Source: Afipia sp. (GTDB taxonomy: Bacteria; Pseudomonadota; Alphaproteobacteria; Rhizobiales; Xanthobacteraceae). From it: a stretch of 64,000 nt of DNA. The notes under the pieces are model-generated. The model did no database searches, had not been told where the DNA came from, and worked only from the letters and a program-made list of their open reading frames with translations. Shown here piece after piece: positions 35,189-44,357 of the stretch. The translations under genes and the position numbers were made by a program. The stretch covers positions 320,950 through 384,949 of the forward strand of contig JAFKER010000005.1 in NCBI GenBank assembly GCA_017308595.1. Reading direction: 5' to 3'. Position 1 is the stretch's first letter. Each line of letters opens with the position of its first letter.

Positions 35189-36646
35189 ATGTCAGGGAAA
35201 GCAAGTGCGTTGAGTTTTGTTGCGCGACATCGCCTCTGGTCGGAAGAGCAGAACGAAGCAGCCGTCCGCCTACGGCGTATCGTGGAAGAGCAGGGGCTGG
35301 ATACGATCCGCTTCTCTTTCCCCGATCAGCACGGCATCCTGCGCGGCAAGACGCTGGTTGCCGAAGAAGCGCTGCGCGTTCTGGAAAACGGCTGCACCAT
35401 CACCACCACGATGCTGGCGAAAGACACCTCGCATCGCACGGTGTTTCCGGTGTTCACAGCGGGCGGCGGCTTCGGGATGACCGAGATGCAAGGCGCTGCG
35501 GACGTCCTGATGATTCCGGACCCGACGACCTTCCGCGTGTTGCCATGGGCGCCAACGACCGGTTGGGTATTGTGCGATGTTCATTTCGCCGACGGCCGTC
35601 CGGTGCCGTTCGCGACGCGCGGGCTTTACAAATCGGTCTTAAGCAAATTGTCCGCACGTGGTTACGACTTCAAGGCAGGACTCGAGGTTGAGTTTCACGT
35701 CTTCAAGGTCAACGATCCGAAGATGCAGCCCGCCCATGCCGGGCAGCCCGGCGAGCCGCCGGATGTCAGCCTGCTGTCACACGGCTATCAGTATCTGACG
35801 GAGCAGCGCTACGATCAGATGGAACCGGTGCTGGAATTGATCCGGCGCGATGTTGTTGCGCTCGGTTTGCCGCTGCGGTCGATCGAGGTCGAATTCGGTC
35901 CGAGCCAGTGCGAATTTACGTTTGCTCCGGCAATAGGTCTCGATCCCGCAGATACCATGGTGTTGTTCCGCAGCGCCGTGAAGCAGATTTGCCATCGCCA
36001 CGGCTATCACGCCACCTTCATGTGCCGCCCGCGCATTCCCAATGTGGTCTCGTCGGGATGGCATCTGCATCAGTCGCTGGTTTCGAAGGCGGATGGCCGT
36101 AATGCCTTCATGTCCGACAGCGACGGCGAATTTCTCTCGGCCTTCGGCAAGGGTTATCTCGGTGGATTGCTGGATCATGCCCGCGCGGCGACCGTGTTCA
36201 CCACGCCGACCATCAACGGGTACAAGCGTTATCGGTCCTATTCGCTAGCGCCGGATCGCGCGATCTGGGGCCGGGACAACCGGGGTGTCATGATCCGCGT
36301 ACTGGGTGGACCGAAGGACCCGGCGACCCGGTTCGAGAACCGTGTCGGCGAGCCTGCCGCCAATCCGTATCTCTATATGTCGTCGCAAATCCTGTCCGGG
36401 CTGGACGGGGTGGACCGCGCCATTGACCCCGGACCGTCAGCCGATACACCTTACGAAACCAAGGCGAGCCTGCTGCCGAAATCGCTGCGCGAAGCGGTTT
36501 TTGCGCTGCATGATGATCCATTCTTCCGGAATGCAATGGGCGCCGAATTGGTGGATTACTACGTGCACATCAAGAACGCGGAGATCGAGCGTTTTCAGGC
36601 CGAAGTCACCGAGTGGGAGCAGCGCGAATACTTCGAGATGTTCTGA
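35189..36646 (+). CDS. Glutamine-synthetase-like ligase (gamma-glutamyl-amine synthetase type)
   Basis: 485 residues with the GS fold: N-terminal beta-grasp part containing RFSFPDQHGILRGKTLV, then the catalytic domain with metal-binding KAGLEVEFHVF, SQCEFTFAP and HLHQSL, and C-terminal RFENRVGEPAANPYLY. It lacks the adenylylation-loop tyrosine segment typical of GlnA. Relatives attach glutamate to amines (PuuA, IpuC, and AtdA1 for aniline). Next to a Rieske oxygenase, it probably gamma-glutamylates an aromatic amine before or after oxygenation. The substrate is not proven. Confidence 0.88.
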   Translation: MSGKASALSFVARHRLWSEEQNEAAVRLRRIVEEQGLDTIRFSFPDQHGILRGKTLVAEEALRVLENGCTITTTMLAKDTSHRTVFPVFTAGGGFGMTEMQGAADVLMIPDPTTFRVLPWAPTTGWVLCDVHFADGRPVPFATRGLYKSVLSKLSARGYDFKAGLEVEFHVFKVNDPKMQPAHAGQPGEPPDVSLLSHGYQYLTEQRYDQMEPVLELIRRDVVALGLPLRSIEVEFGPSQCEFTFAPAIGLDPADTMVLFRSAVKQICHRHGYHATFMCRPRIPNVVSSGWHLHQSLVSKADGRNAFMSDSDGEFLSAFGKGYLGGLLDHARAATVFTTPTINGYKRYRSYSLAPDRAIWGRDNRGVMIRVLGGPKDPATRFENRVGEPAANPYLYMSSQILSGLDGVDRAIDPGPSADTPYETKASLLPKSLREAVFALHDDPFFRNAMGAELVDYYVHIKNAEIERFQAEVTEWEQREYFEMF

Positions 36647-36702
36647 CGGCACGCGGTACGTGATATAACCATAAGCAAAACAAGCAGGAGCAGGGGACCA
36701 AA

Positions 36703-37875
36703 ATGAACAAGGCACTTAAATACGCGTGCGCGCTGTCTGTCGCCGGATTGATGGCAGGAGTGGCGCAGGCCGACACGATCAAGGTCGGCGTGATTGGCAC
36801 CATGTCCGGGCCGTACGCGCTGTTCGGTCAGAACTTCAAGGCAGGGATCGAGGCGTGGGTCGCGGAGCATGGCTCGAAGGTCGCGGGACACGACGTCGAA
36901 TTCATTTATCGCGACGAGGAATCGCCAAACCCCGCAAAGTCCAAGGCGCTGGCGCAGGAGCTGATCGTCAAGGACAAGGTGCAGTACATCGCCGGTCTCT
37001 ATTTCACACCGGACGCGATGGCTGTCGCGCCGCTGCTTGAAGAAGCCAAGACGCCGATGATCGTGTTCAATGCGGCGACATCGTCCATTGTCGAAAAGAG
37101 CCCCTATATCGTCCGAACGTCGTTCACGATGTGGCAGAACACTGTTCCCGCCGCCAAGGTGGCGAAGGAAAAGGGCGCCAAGAAAGTGGCGATCGCTGTC
37201 AGCGACTATGGTCCGGGCATCGATGCCGAAGCGGCTTTCAAGAAAACGTTCGAGGCGGACGGCGGCACGATTGTTGAAGCGATCCGCATGCCGCTCAACA
37301 CCACCGATTTCAGCCCGATCATGCAGCGCATCAAGAACTCCGGTGCCGATACAATCTTCACCTTCCTTCCTGCCGGCCCGCCGACGCTTGGTTTTGTGAA
37401 GGGCTATATCGACAATGGTCTCAAGGCCGGAGGCGTGAAGCTGATTTCGACCGGTGACGTGGTGACAGAGCCGGATCTTCCGAACATCGGCGACAACGGG
37501 CTCGGCATTCTCTCGACCTATCACTATGCGGTGTCGCATACGTCGCCGGAGAACAAGGCGTTCCTCGAGCGGCTCGCCAAGGTCGGAACGAATGTTGATA
37601 ACGTCACCATGACCTCGGTTGCCGCTTATGACGGTGCACGCGTCATCTACAAGATGATCGAGGCCACCAAAGGCCAGCGCGACCCGGAAAAGGCTGTTGC
37701 CGCAGTGAAGGGCATGAAGTGGGTCAGCCCGCGCGGTCCGGTGTCGATCGATCCGACCACGCGTCACATCACGCAGAACGTCTATCTGCGCGAGGTGGCG
37801 AAAGAGAACGGCAAGCTCATCAATAAAGAGTTGCAGACGTTCGAAGCTCAGCCCGACTGGGCGCTGGTCAAGTAA
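36703..37875 (+). CDS. Branched-chain/aromatic-type ABC transporter substrate-binding protein
   Basis: Type I periplasmic binding protein, 390 residues, signal peptide to about residue 23 (AQA-DT). It starts KVGVIGTMSGPYALFGQNFKAG and continues in LivJ/HbpX style; relatives bind hydroxybenzoates and other aromatic acids as often as amino acids. It begins the transporter part of the cluster and is followed by a hairpin, probably giving excess receptor over permease. Confidence 0.92.
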   Translation: MNKALKYACALSVAGLMAGVAQADTIKVGVIGTMSGPYALFGQNFKAGIEAWVAEHGSKVAGHDVEFIYRDEESPNPAKSKALAQELIVKDKVQYIAGLYFTPDAMAVAPLLEEAKTPMIVFNAATSSIVEKSPYIVRTSFTMWQNTVPAAKVAKEKGAKKVAIAVSDYGPGIDAEAAFKKTFEADGGTIVEAIRMPLNTTDFSPIMQRIKNSGADTIFTFLPAGPPTLGFVKGYIDNGLKAGGVKLISTGDVVTEPDLPNIGDNGLGILSTYHYAVSHTSPENKAFLERLAKVGTNVDNVTMTSVAAYDGARVIYKMIEATKGQRDPEKAVAAVKGMKWVSPRGPVSIDPTTRHITQNVYLREVAKENGKLINKELQTFEAQPDWALVK

Positions 37876-37897
37876 GCCACCTGTCTTCAATGACCTG

Positions 37898-37923
37898 ATT
37901 GGCGCGAGTTTGCTCGCGCCAAT
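37898..37923 (+). terminator. Strong hairpin after the binding-protein gene
   Basis: ATTGGCGCGAG (37898-37908) with CTCGCGCCAAT (37913-37923), eleven perfect pairs, loop TTTG, then CTTGTCTT. Could end or reduce transcription into the following amidohydrolase and permease genes. Confidence 0.7.
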
Positions 37924-37952
37924 CTTGTCTTACCGGACCGACAGAACGCGCG

Positions 37953-39584
37953 ATGCTGCACAGCCCGGATACCATCCGATTCATCAATGCGCGGGTCTAT
38001 CGGTCCGCTGATGACATCCGTCCGGCGCGTTCGCTCGTGATCCGGAAGGGTGTCATTCATTGGGTGGGTGACGACGCCGATGCGCCGAACGCGGATCGGA
38101 TCATCGATGTCCAGGGTGCAACGATCGTTCCCGGGTTGACCGACGCGCATGTCCATCTGTTCGCTATCGCCAACGAAAGGCAGCAAATCTCCCTGACCGG
38201 GCCGGATATCCGCAAAAATGCAGATGTTCTCGGCCGCGTATCTGAAGCCGCACGCAGATCACTCTCAGGTCGGTGGATCAGGGCGGTCGGATTTGACGAG
38301 AACAATCTCGCCGAACATCGCTATCCAACGCGAGCGGAAATCGACGCGGCGTCGCCGGATCATCCTGTGATCATCCGGCGTTTTTGCGGCCATACGGCCA
38401 TTGTCAACAGCGCCGCACTGAATGTGCTTGGGATCGACGAAGGCGTTTCCGATCCGCCGAGCGGATCGTTCGGGCGCGATGCGGCCGGACGGCTCGATGG
38501 CAGCGCGAAGGAAAGCGCGGCGGAAGCGATCTTCCGTGCAATTCCTCAGATCGATCCAGAAACGATGGTCGCGTCGCTGCGCGAAACCATCGAAGACAGC
38601 ATCCGGATGGGCCTCACCGCCGCCGTCGAAGCGGCGGTCGGATTCACCAGCGGCTTCGACAATGAGTTCGCGGTATGGAATTTGCTTCGTCAGGACGTGT
38701 CATTCTCGCCGATCCGTCTTGGATTCATGTATCAGCTCGATCCGAAAGAAGCCGCCGCACGCGGTCTCATGCCGCGCCGCGATCCCGACTGGCAGGGAAT
38801 GACGTTGAAGTTCTTCGCTGACGGCATTGTCGGCGCGCGCACCGCCGCCGTCAGCAAGCCGTTCGCAGACACGGGCGCGAATGGCTTCTTCATGCGTGAC
38901 GAAGACGATCTCGAGCGCGTGATCGTCGAAGCGCATCTCGATGGCTGGCAGACGGCGACGCACTGCGTCGGTGACCGCGCATCGGCGCGCGTGATCTCAG
39001 CCTTCGAGAAAGCCGAGAGGGCGTTGCCAGGACAAAAGCCGCGTCACCGTATCGAGCATTATTTCGTTCCGCCGGAGGGTGGTCTTGCGCGCATGAGAGC
39101 GCTTGAAGCCTTGATCGTGACTCAGCCGAGTTTTCTGGCGCGGATGCGCCGTTCGATTCTTGGTGCGTTTGGAGCAGATGCAGGCAAAATGTACCCGGCA
39201 CGTTCGGTGCTTGATGCAGGGGTCAGCTGGATTGGAAGTTCCGATGCGCCGACCGGTCACGTTTCGCCTTGGATCGGGATGGCGAACGCCGTCGATCGCG
39301 GTGCGTCCCTCGGCGCGCCGATCGGCCCGGACGAGTCGTTGAGCCACCGTCAGGCACTCGGCAGCTATATCCGGGGCGGGGCGTTCGCGATGAAGCAGGA
39401 AGACTGGCGCGGGGTGCTTGCGCCGGGCATGGCTGCTGATTTTATCGTCGTCGATCGTGATCCTTGTGATGACACCACTGATCTGGCCAAAACCAACGTC
39501 CTGATGACCGTGCTGCGCGGGGTTGTCCGTCATGATACGCTGTCGCAGGGGCAGGCCGTGACGACTGAGGCAGGGGTTTACTGA
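37953..39584 (+). CDS. YtcJ-like metal-dependent amidohydrolase
   Basis: 543 residues from ATG 37953 (an earlier in-frame start lies inside the hairpin region). Amidohydrolase-superfamily features: GLTDAHVHL metal motif near residue 65, RRFCGHTAIVNSAAL, DGSAKESAAEAIFR, and the C-terminal ADFIVVDRDPCD. YtcJ-type enzymes hydrolyse N-substituted amides and carbamates. Sitting between the receptor and permease genes, it may release an amine or carboxylate from the imported substrate, or remove a glutamyl group. The stop overlaps the livH-type start by one base. Confidence 0.88.
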   Translation: MLHSPDTIRFINARVYRSADDIRPARSLVIRKGVIHWVGDDADAPNADRIIDVQGATIVPGLTDAHVHLFAIANERQQISLTGPDIRKNADVLGRVSEAARRSLSGRWIRAVGFDENNLAEHRYPTRAEIDAASPDHPVIIRRFCGHTAIVNSAALNVLGIDEGVSDPPSGSFGRDAAGRLDGSAKESAAEAIFRAIPQIDPETMVASLRETIEDSIRMGLTAAVEAAVGFTSGFDNEFAVWNLLRQDVSFSPIRLGFMYQLDPKEAAARGLMPRRDPDWQGMTLKFFADGIVGARTAAVSKPFADTGANGFFMRDEDDLERVIVEAHLDGWQTATHCVGDRASARVISAFEKAERALPGQKPRHRIEHYFVPPEGGLARMRALEALIVTQPSFLARMRRSILGAFGADAGKMYPARSVLDAGVSWIGSSDAPTGHVSPWIGMANAVDRGASLGAPIGPDESLSHRQALGSYIRGGAFAMKQEDWRGVLAPGMAADFIVVDRDPCDDTTDLAKTNVLMTVLRGVVRHDTLSQGQAVTTEAGVY

Positions 39585-40453
39585 TGTTGACCGCGCTGAG
39601 CATCCTGCTGGACGCGATTGCCTATGGCATGGTGCTGTTCACCATTTCCATCGGTCTGTCGATCATGATGGGGCTGATGCGGGTGGTGAATTTGGCCCAC
39701 GGCGCTTTCGCCATGATCGGCGGCTATTTCGCCTCTTATGCGCTGAAAACCCTTGGCGTCAGCTATCCGGTCGCCATCGTGCTGGCGGTGGCGGGAACCG
39801 TTCTGATCTCCATCCCGTTCGAAGTCTTGCTGTATCGGCGAATCTATCGCCATTCGGATGCGCTGACGCAGCTTTTGCTCACCATTGGCATCACCTTCGT
39901 GATCATTGGCCTTGCGAATTTTGCGCTTGGGCCGACATCAAAGCCGATTCCGTTGCCGGAGGTGCTGAGCGGTCCGTTCGATCTCGGCTTCCGCATGATC
40001 TCCACGCACCGGTTGCTGGTGATTGCATGTGGTCTCGTGACTGCGCTGGCGCTGTGGCTCCTGATCGACAAGACGGAATTCGGCGTGCGAATGCGTGCGG
40101 CGGTCGATAATGGCGATATGGCGGAATCGCTCGGCATTCGCACGCAATGGATCTACTCGGCGACGTTCGCGCTTGCTGTTGCGCTGGCTGCATTCGGCGG
40201 CGTGCTTGGTGCGGAGATGCTCCCGATTGAACCGTTCTATGCGCTGCGCTACATGGTGACGTTTCTGGTCGTCGTCTCGGTGGGCGGTGCGGGATCGATC
40301 ACCGGCGCACTGGCGGCATCGCTGTTTCTCGGATTGGCCGATACCACAGGAAAATATCTGGCGCCGGAGTTCGGCGAGTTCTTTTTCTATCTCGCGGTCA
40401 TCCTGACGGTGTTTCTGTTTCCGCGCGGTCTTCTGGGGCGGGCGCACGGATGA
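39584..40453 (+). CDS. Branched-chain-type ABC transporter permease, LivH family
   Basis: 289 residues, about eight membrane segments; GLSIMMGLMRVVNLAHGAFAMIGGYFA is the family start. One-base overlap with the amidohydrolase gene and four-base overlap with the next permease gene show a tightly packed operon. Confidence 0.93.
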   Translation: MLTALSILLDAIAYGMVLFTISIGLSIMMGLMRVVNLAHGAFAMIGGYFASYALKTLGVSYPVAIVLAVAGTVLISIPFEVLLYRRIYRHSDALTQLLLTIGITFVIIGLANFALGPTSKPIPLPEVLSGPFDLGFRMISTHRLLVIACGLVTALALWLLIDKTEFGVRMRAAVDNGDMAESLGIRTQWIYSATFALAVALAAFGGVLGAEMLPIEPFYALRYMVTFLVVVSVGGAGSITGALAASLFLGLADTTGKYLAPEFGEFFFYLAVILTVFLFPRGLLGRAHG

Positions 40454-41451
40454 CCGATCAAACCATCAAGTACGACATGCCTCATCGGGGCTTTCCGTTC
40501 CGGCGGGAAGTTCTCGGCCTTTTGACAATCGCGGTCGTCGGTGCATTCGGCTATTATGCATTTCCCGATGATCTCGCATTTCTTACGCGGCTGATCAGCA
40601 TTACCTTTCTCGTTCTTTCGCTCGATCTGGTCACCGGCTATTGTGGCGTTGCGACGCTGGGGCAGGCTGCGTTGTTCGGCGTCAGCGCCTATGCGGTCGG
40701 CAATGCCTGTATCGCGGGCGTGACAAATCCGCTGATCCTTCTTGGCATCGGAGCTTTCACCGGCTCTGTGATGGGGCTGGCCTCTGGAGCACTGATCACG
40801 CGTTTTCACGGGCTGCCGCAACTTGTGCTGTCGATTGCCATCGGGCAGCTCGTCGGTTCACTGGCCAACAAGCTGTCGTCTTGGACTGGCGGCAGCGACG
40901 GGCTTTCCGGAATCACGCCGGGGAAGATTTTTGGCGTGTTCTCGTTCGATATGTACAGCCGCACCTCTTACATCTTCTCACTGGTGACACTGGCCATCGT
41001 CATGGTGCTGTTGTTACGGTTTGTCCGCTCGCCATTCGGTCTGTTGTGCCGCGGCATCAAGGACGACAGCCTGCGTGCGTTAATGATCGGCGCGTCGGCC
41101 TATCCGCGGCTTGTGGTGATGTATGGCGTCTCGGGTATCGTCGCAGGCATCGGCGGCGCGCTGATGGCCATCAACACCGGCGTTGTCGGTCTCGATAGCG
41201 TCAGCTTCGAACGTTCTGCGGAGGTGCTCGTCATGCTGGTGCTGGGCGGGGCAGGAACGTTATGGGGCGCACTCGCCGGCGCTGTGATCTTCCAGGTTTT
41301 TGAACATATCGTTTCGGCGGCGAACCCGTTCCATTGGATGACTCTGGTCGGGCTGCTTCTGATTTTGATTGTGATTTTCGCGCCGCGCGGAGTTGGGCAC
41401 GGTATGGCACAGCTCTGGTCGTCGTTTGTGCAGCGGAGGCGCAGATCATGA
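40450..41451 (+). CDS. Branched-chain-type ABC transporter permease, LivM family
   Basis: 333 residues. LivM pattern LVTGYCGVATLGQAALFGVSAYAVG and later RSPFGLLCRGIKDDSLRALMIG are intact, which makes a good comparison for the frameshifted livM-like gene at the end of the window. Both ends overlap neighbouring genes (ATGA). Confidence 0.93.
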   Translation: MTDQTIKYDMPHRGFPFRREVLGLLTIAVVGAFGYYAFPDDLAFLTRLISITFLVLSLDLVTGYCGVATLGQAALFGVSAYAVGNACIAGVTNPLILLGIGAFTGSVMGLASGALITRFHGLPQLVLSIAIGQLVGSLANKLSSWTGGSDGLSGITPGKIFGVFSFDMYSRTSYIFSLVTLAIVMVLLLRFVRSPFGLLCRGIKDDSLRALMIGASAYPRLVVMYGVSGIVAGIGGALMAINTGVVGLDSVSFERSAEVLVMLVLGGAGTLWGALAGAVIFQVFEHIVSAANPFHWMTLVGLLLILIVIFAPRGVGHGMAQLWSSFVQRRRRS

Positions 41452-42212
41452 ACCCGCTGCTCGAATTGCGGAACGTATCGAAGTCGTTCGGCGGTCTTCA
41501 GGTCAATAGTGACGTGTCATTCAGTCTGGGAAAGGGAGATCGCGTGGCGCTGATCGGCCCGAATGGAGCCGGCAAGACCACATTGGTCAATGTGATTTCC
41601 GGTGATCTTGCTCCGACCAAGGGCAGCGTCGTCTTCGAAGGAAACGATGTCACCGGCGTTTCCATTCCCGGCCGGGTGCGCCAGGGGCTGGCGCGGACTT
41701 TTCAGATCACGCGGCTTTTCACGAGCTTGTCCGTTGCAGAAAACGTTGCGCTGGCGGTGATGCAACGCAAGGGCATGACGCGGCGGTTCTTTTCGGTGGC
41801 GACATTCGCGCCGGTTGTTCGCGACGAGTGGATGCATATTCTTGGCATGCTCGGCATCGCGCATCTGGCGCAGCTACCCGTCGCGAAACTCGCTTACGGC
41901 CAGCAACGCCTTCTTGATCTTGCGATCGGTCTGGCGCTGACGCCGAAAGTCCTATTGCTGGATGAACCCGCCGCTGGCGTTCCACATGATGAAGCGCCCA
42001 AAATTCTCGAAGCGATCAATCGTTTGCCATCCGACATTGCGGTGTTGATGATTGAGCATGATATGGATCTTGTGTTCCGGTTTGCGAAGCGGGTGCTGGT
42101 GCTTGCCAACGGCCGGCTGATTTTCGAGGGCAGTCCGGAAGACGTGACCCGGGACGACGAAGTGCGCCGCGCTTATCTTGGGAGCTATGCCGATGCCAGC
42201 CGCACGGCTTGA
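41448..42212 (+). CDS. Branched-chain-type ABC transporter ATP-binding protein, LivG family
   Basis: 254 residues from ATG 41448, which overlaps the livM-type stop. Walker A GPNGAGKTT, LivG-type signature region LAYGQQRLLDLAIGL, Walker B LLLDEPAAGV and MIEHDMD with the switch histidine. An upstream extension of the frame lies inside livM. It overlaps the next gene by 20 bases. Confidence 0.93.
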   Translation: MNPLLELRNVSKSFGGLQVNSDVSFSLGKGDRVALIGPNGAGKTTLVNVISGDLAPTKGSVVFEGNDVTGVSIPGRVRQGLARTFQITRLFTSLSVAENVALAVMQRKGMTRRFFSVATFAPVVRDEWMHILGMLGIAHLAQLPVAKLAYGQQRLLDLAIGLALTPKVLLLDEPAAGVPHDEAPKILEAINRLPSDIAVLMIEHDMDLVFRFAKRVLVLANGRLIFEGSPEDVTRDDEVRRAYLGSYADASRTA

Positions 42213-42906
42213 GGTTGAACGCCTGAGCGCAGGTTATGGTCCGACACAGATTGTGTCGGAAATGTCGTTCGAGGTTCCGGCCGGTGGGCGTCTCGCGATT
42301 CTCGGGCGTAATGGTGTCGGCAAGACGACGCTGCTGGCGACGCTGATGGGACTTTCGACGCGCCATCATGGTCGCATTCTCGCGGACGGCAACGACATTA
42401 GCTCGTTGCGGACCTCGGCGCGCGCGCTGCGCGGAATGGGGTATGTGCCGCAGACACGAGACATCTTCAGCTCATTGACTGTCGAGGAAAATCTTTCAAC
42501 GGGCTTCAAGACGCGGGATCGCGATGGCCTGGATGGAATCTACCAGATGTTCCCGCGTCTGGCGGAACGGCGGCGCCATCTCGGCCTGCAACTGTCCGGA
42601 GGCGAACAGCAGATGCTGTCGATGGCGCGGACACTTCTTGGCAAGCCGTCGATTCTTTTGCTCGATGAGCCGTTGGAGGGGCTCGCGCCTGTGATCTGTG
42701 ACCAATTGATGGAAACTATTTCACGGCTTGCGATCAGCGGCGACATGACAATCATTCTGGTCGAGCAGCAGATCGAACGCGCGTTGAATTTCGCGGACCG
42801 TGTGATGGTCGTGGAGCGCGGGCGCGCGGTCTGGGAAGGCGCGTCGGAGGAATTGAAATCGGACCGTGCGCTGGTGAACCGGCTGCTTGGTGTAGGCATT
42901 CACTGA
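42193..42906 (+). CDS. Branched-chain-type ABC transporter ATP-binding protein, LivF family
   Basis: 237 residues. ATG 42193 is preferred to ATG 42187 because GGGAG ends eight bases before it. Walker A GRNGVGKTT, signature LSGGEQQMLSMAR, Walker B ILLLDEPLEGLAP. Last component of the importer; pcaH follows after 36 bases, suggesting co-transcription of uptake and ring cleavage. Confidence 0.93.
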   Translation: MPAARLEVERLSAGYGPTQIVSEMSFEVPAGGRLAILGRNGVGKTTLLATLMGLSTRHHGRILADGNDISSLRTSARALRGMGYVPQTRDIFSSLTVEENLSTGFKTRDRDGLDGIYQMFPRLAERRRHLGLQLSGGEQQMLSMARTLLGKPSILLLDEPLEGLAPVICDQLMETISRLAISGDMTIILVEQQIERALNFADRVMVVERGRAVWEGASEELKSDRALVNRLLGVGIH

Positions 42907-42942
42907 TCGAACAATTTATGTCGTCGAATCAATGAAAAGAAG

Positions 42943-43650
42943 ATGGCCATGACCCTGATCTATCCGCGAGAAAGCAACGAAGCCCACGCGCCGCGTCTGT
43001 CACCGGCCTACAAGAGCACGGTGCTACGGTCGCCGACAAAGCCGCTGATCGTCATTCCGCATACATTGTCGGAACTGACCGGCCCCGTTTATGGCCACGA
43101 AGCAGTGCGTGAGAACGACAATGATCTCACGGTCCAGCACAAGGGTGAGCCGCTCGGCGAACGCATCATCGTTCACGGCCATGTGCGCGACGAGGATGGG
43201 CGCGGCGTCCCGAACACGCTGCTGGAAATCTGGCAGGCTAATGCGTGCGGGCGCTACATCCATGTCGTCGACCAGCATCCTGCGCCGATCGATCCGAATT
43301 TCACCGGCGCTGGCCGCGTGCAGACGGATAGCGATGGATACTATCGTTTCGTCACCATCAAGCCGGGCGCCTATCCGTGGGGCAATCACCACAATGCGTG
43401 GCGGCCCGCGCATATCCACTTCTCGGTGTTCGGGCACTCGTTCATCTCGCGCATCGTGACGCAGATGTATTTCCCCGGCGATCCGCTGTTCGCCTTTGAT
43501 CCGATCTTCAATTCGGTCACAGATGAGAAAGCGCGGATGCGGATGGTGTCGAGTTTCGATCTTGAAAACACCAAGCCCGACTGGGCACTGTGCTATCGTT
43601 TCGATATTGTTTTGCGTGGACGTAACGCCACGCCGCTGGACAGCGACTGA
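42943..43650 (+). CDS. pcaH: Protocatechuate 3,4-dioxygenase, beta subunit
   Basis: Intradiol cleavage of protocatechuate to 3-carboxy-cis,cis-muconate. 235 residues. The four ferric ligands are Tyr105 (GRYIH), Tyr144 (GAYPW), His157 and His159 (PAHIHF), all offset by exactly three from the P. putida beta-chain numbers, so the iron site is complete. The alpha-subunit gene starts at its stop codon. No other pca gene (pcaB, C, D, I, J) is in the window, so the later steps must be elsewhere. Confidence 0.96.
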   Translation: MAMTLIYPRESNEAHAPRLSPAYKSTVLRSPTKPLIVIPHTLSELTGPVYGHEAVRENDNDLTVQHKGEPLGERIIVHGHVRDEDGRGVPNTLLEIWQANACGRYIHVVDQHPAPIDPNFTGAGRVQTDSDGYYRFVTIKPGAYPWGNHHNAWRPAHIHFSVFGHSFISRIVTQMYFPGDPLFAFDPIFNSVTDEKARMRMVSSFDLENTKPDWALCYRFDIVLRGRNATPLDSD

Positions 43651-44237
43651 TGAGCAACATCACACCTTCACAAACCGTCGGCCCTTATTTCAAGTATGGT
43701 TTGACACCGGGCAACGACTACGCCTGGAACGATGCATTCAGCAACGATCTTGTCACGCCTGATGTCTCTGGCGATCGCATTCGCATTGTCGGGCAAGTAT
43801 TCGATGGCGAAGGCAAGGTTATCCCGGACGCGATGATGGAAATCTGGCAGGCGGATGCGCAGGGACGCTTTGCCGATCCGCAGGATACCCGTGCCGCTCC
43901 AAACGCCGCTTTCAAGGGCTTTGGCCGCTGTGGCGCAGATAAGAGTGGCGGCTTTGAATTTCGTACTGTCAAACCCGGCCCGGTTCCCGCTCCGAACGGC
44001 AAGCCGCAGGCACCGCACATTCTGCTTGCGGTCTTTGCGCGCGGGATGACCCAGCAGGCGATCACGCGAATCTATTTCGCGGATGAGGCCGCAAACGCCG
44101 CCGATCCGATCCTGGCGCTGGTGCCGGCAGAGCGCCGGGCCACGCTGATTGCCACGCGAGAGCCGGATAACGCGGCGACCTATCGCTTCGACGTGCATCT
44201 GCAGGGCGACAGGGAAACGGTCTTTTTCGACGTCTGA
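43650..44237 (+). CDS. pcaG: Protocatechuate 3,4-dioxygenase, alpha subunit
   Basis: 195 residues, partner of PcaH, lacking the iron ligands but forming the substrate pocket. Conserved SQTVGPYFKYGL at the start, then MMEIWQADAQGRF and KPGPVPAPNGKPQAPHILLAVFARGM. TGATG overlap with pcaH. Confidence 0.96.
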   Translation: MSNITPSQTVGPYFKYGLTPGNDYAWNDAFSNDLVTPDVSGDRIRIVGQVFDGEGKVIPDAMMEIWQADAQGRFADPQDTRAAPNAAFKGFGRCGADKSGGFEFRTVKPGPVPAPNGKPQAPHILLAVFARGMTQQAITRIYFADEAANAADPILALVPAERRATLIATREPDNAATYRFDVHLQGDRETVFFDV

Positions 44238-44357
44238 TCCTCACGGTGGCGGGATGTCGTGGCTGAGGGCGGAACATTCAAATCACTCTAAACTGCCGCG
44301 CACCCGGTTGAGCGCGGGGTGAGAGATCGCCATAGTGCGGGCTAAAGCAGCCCTGAT

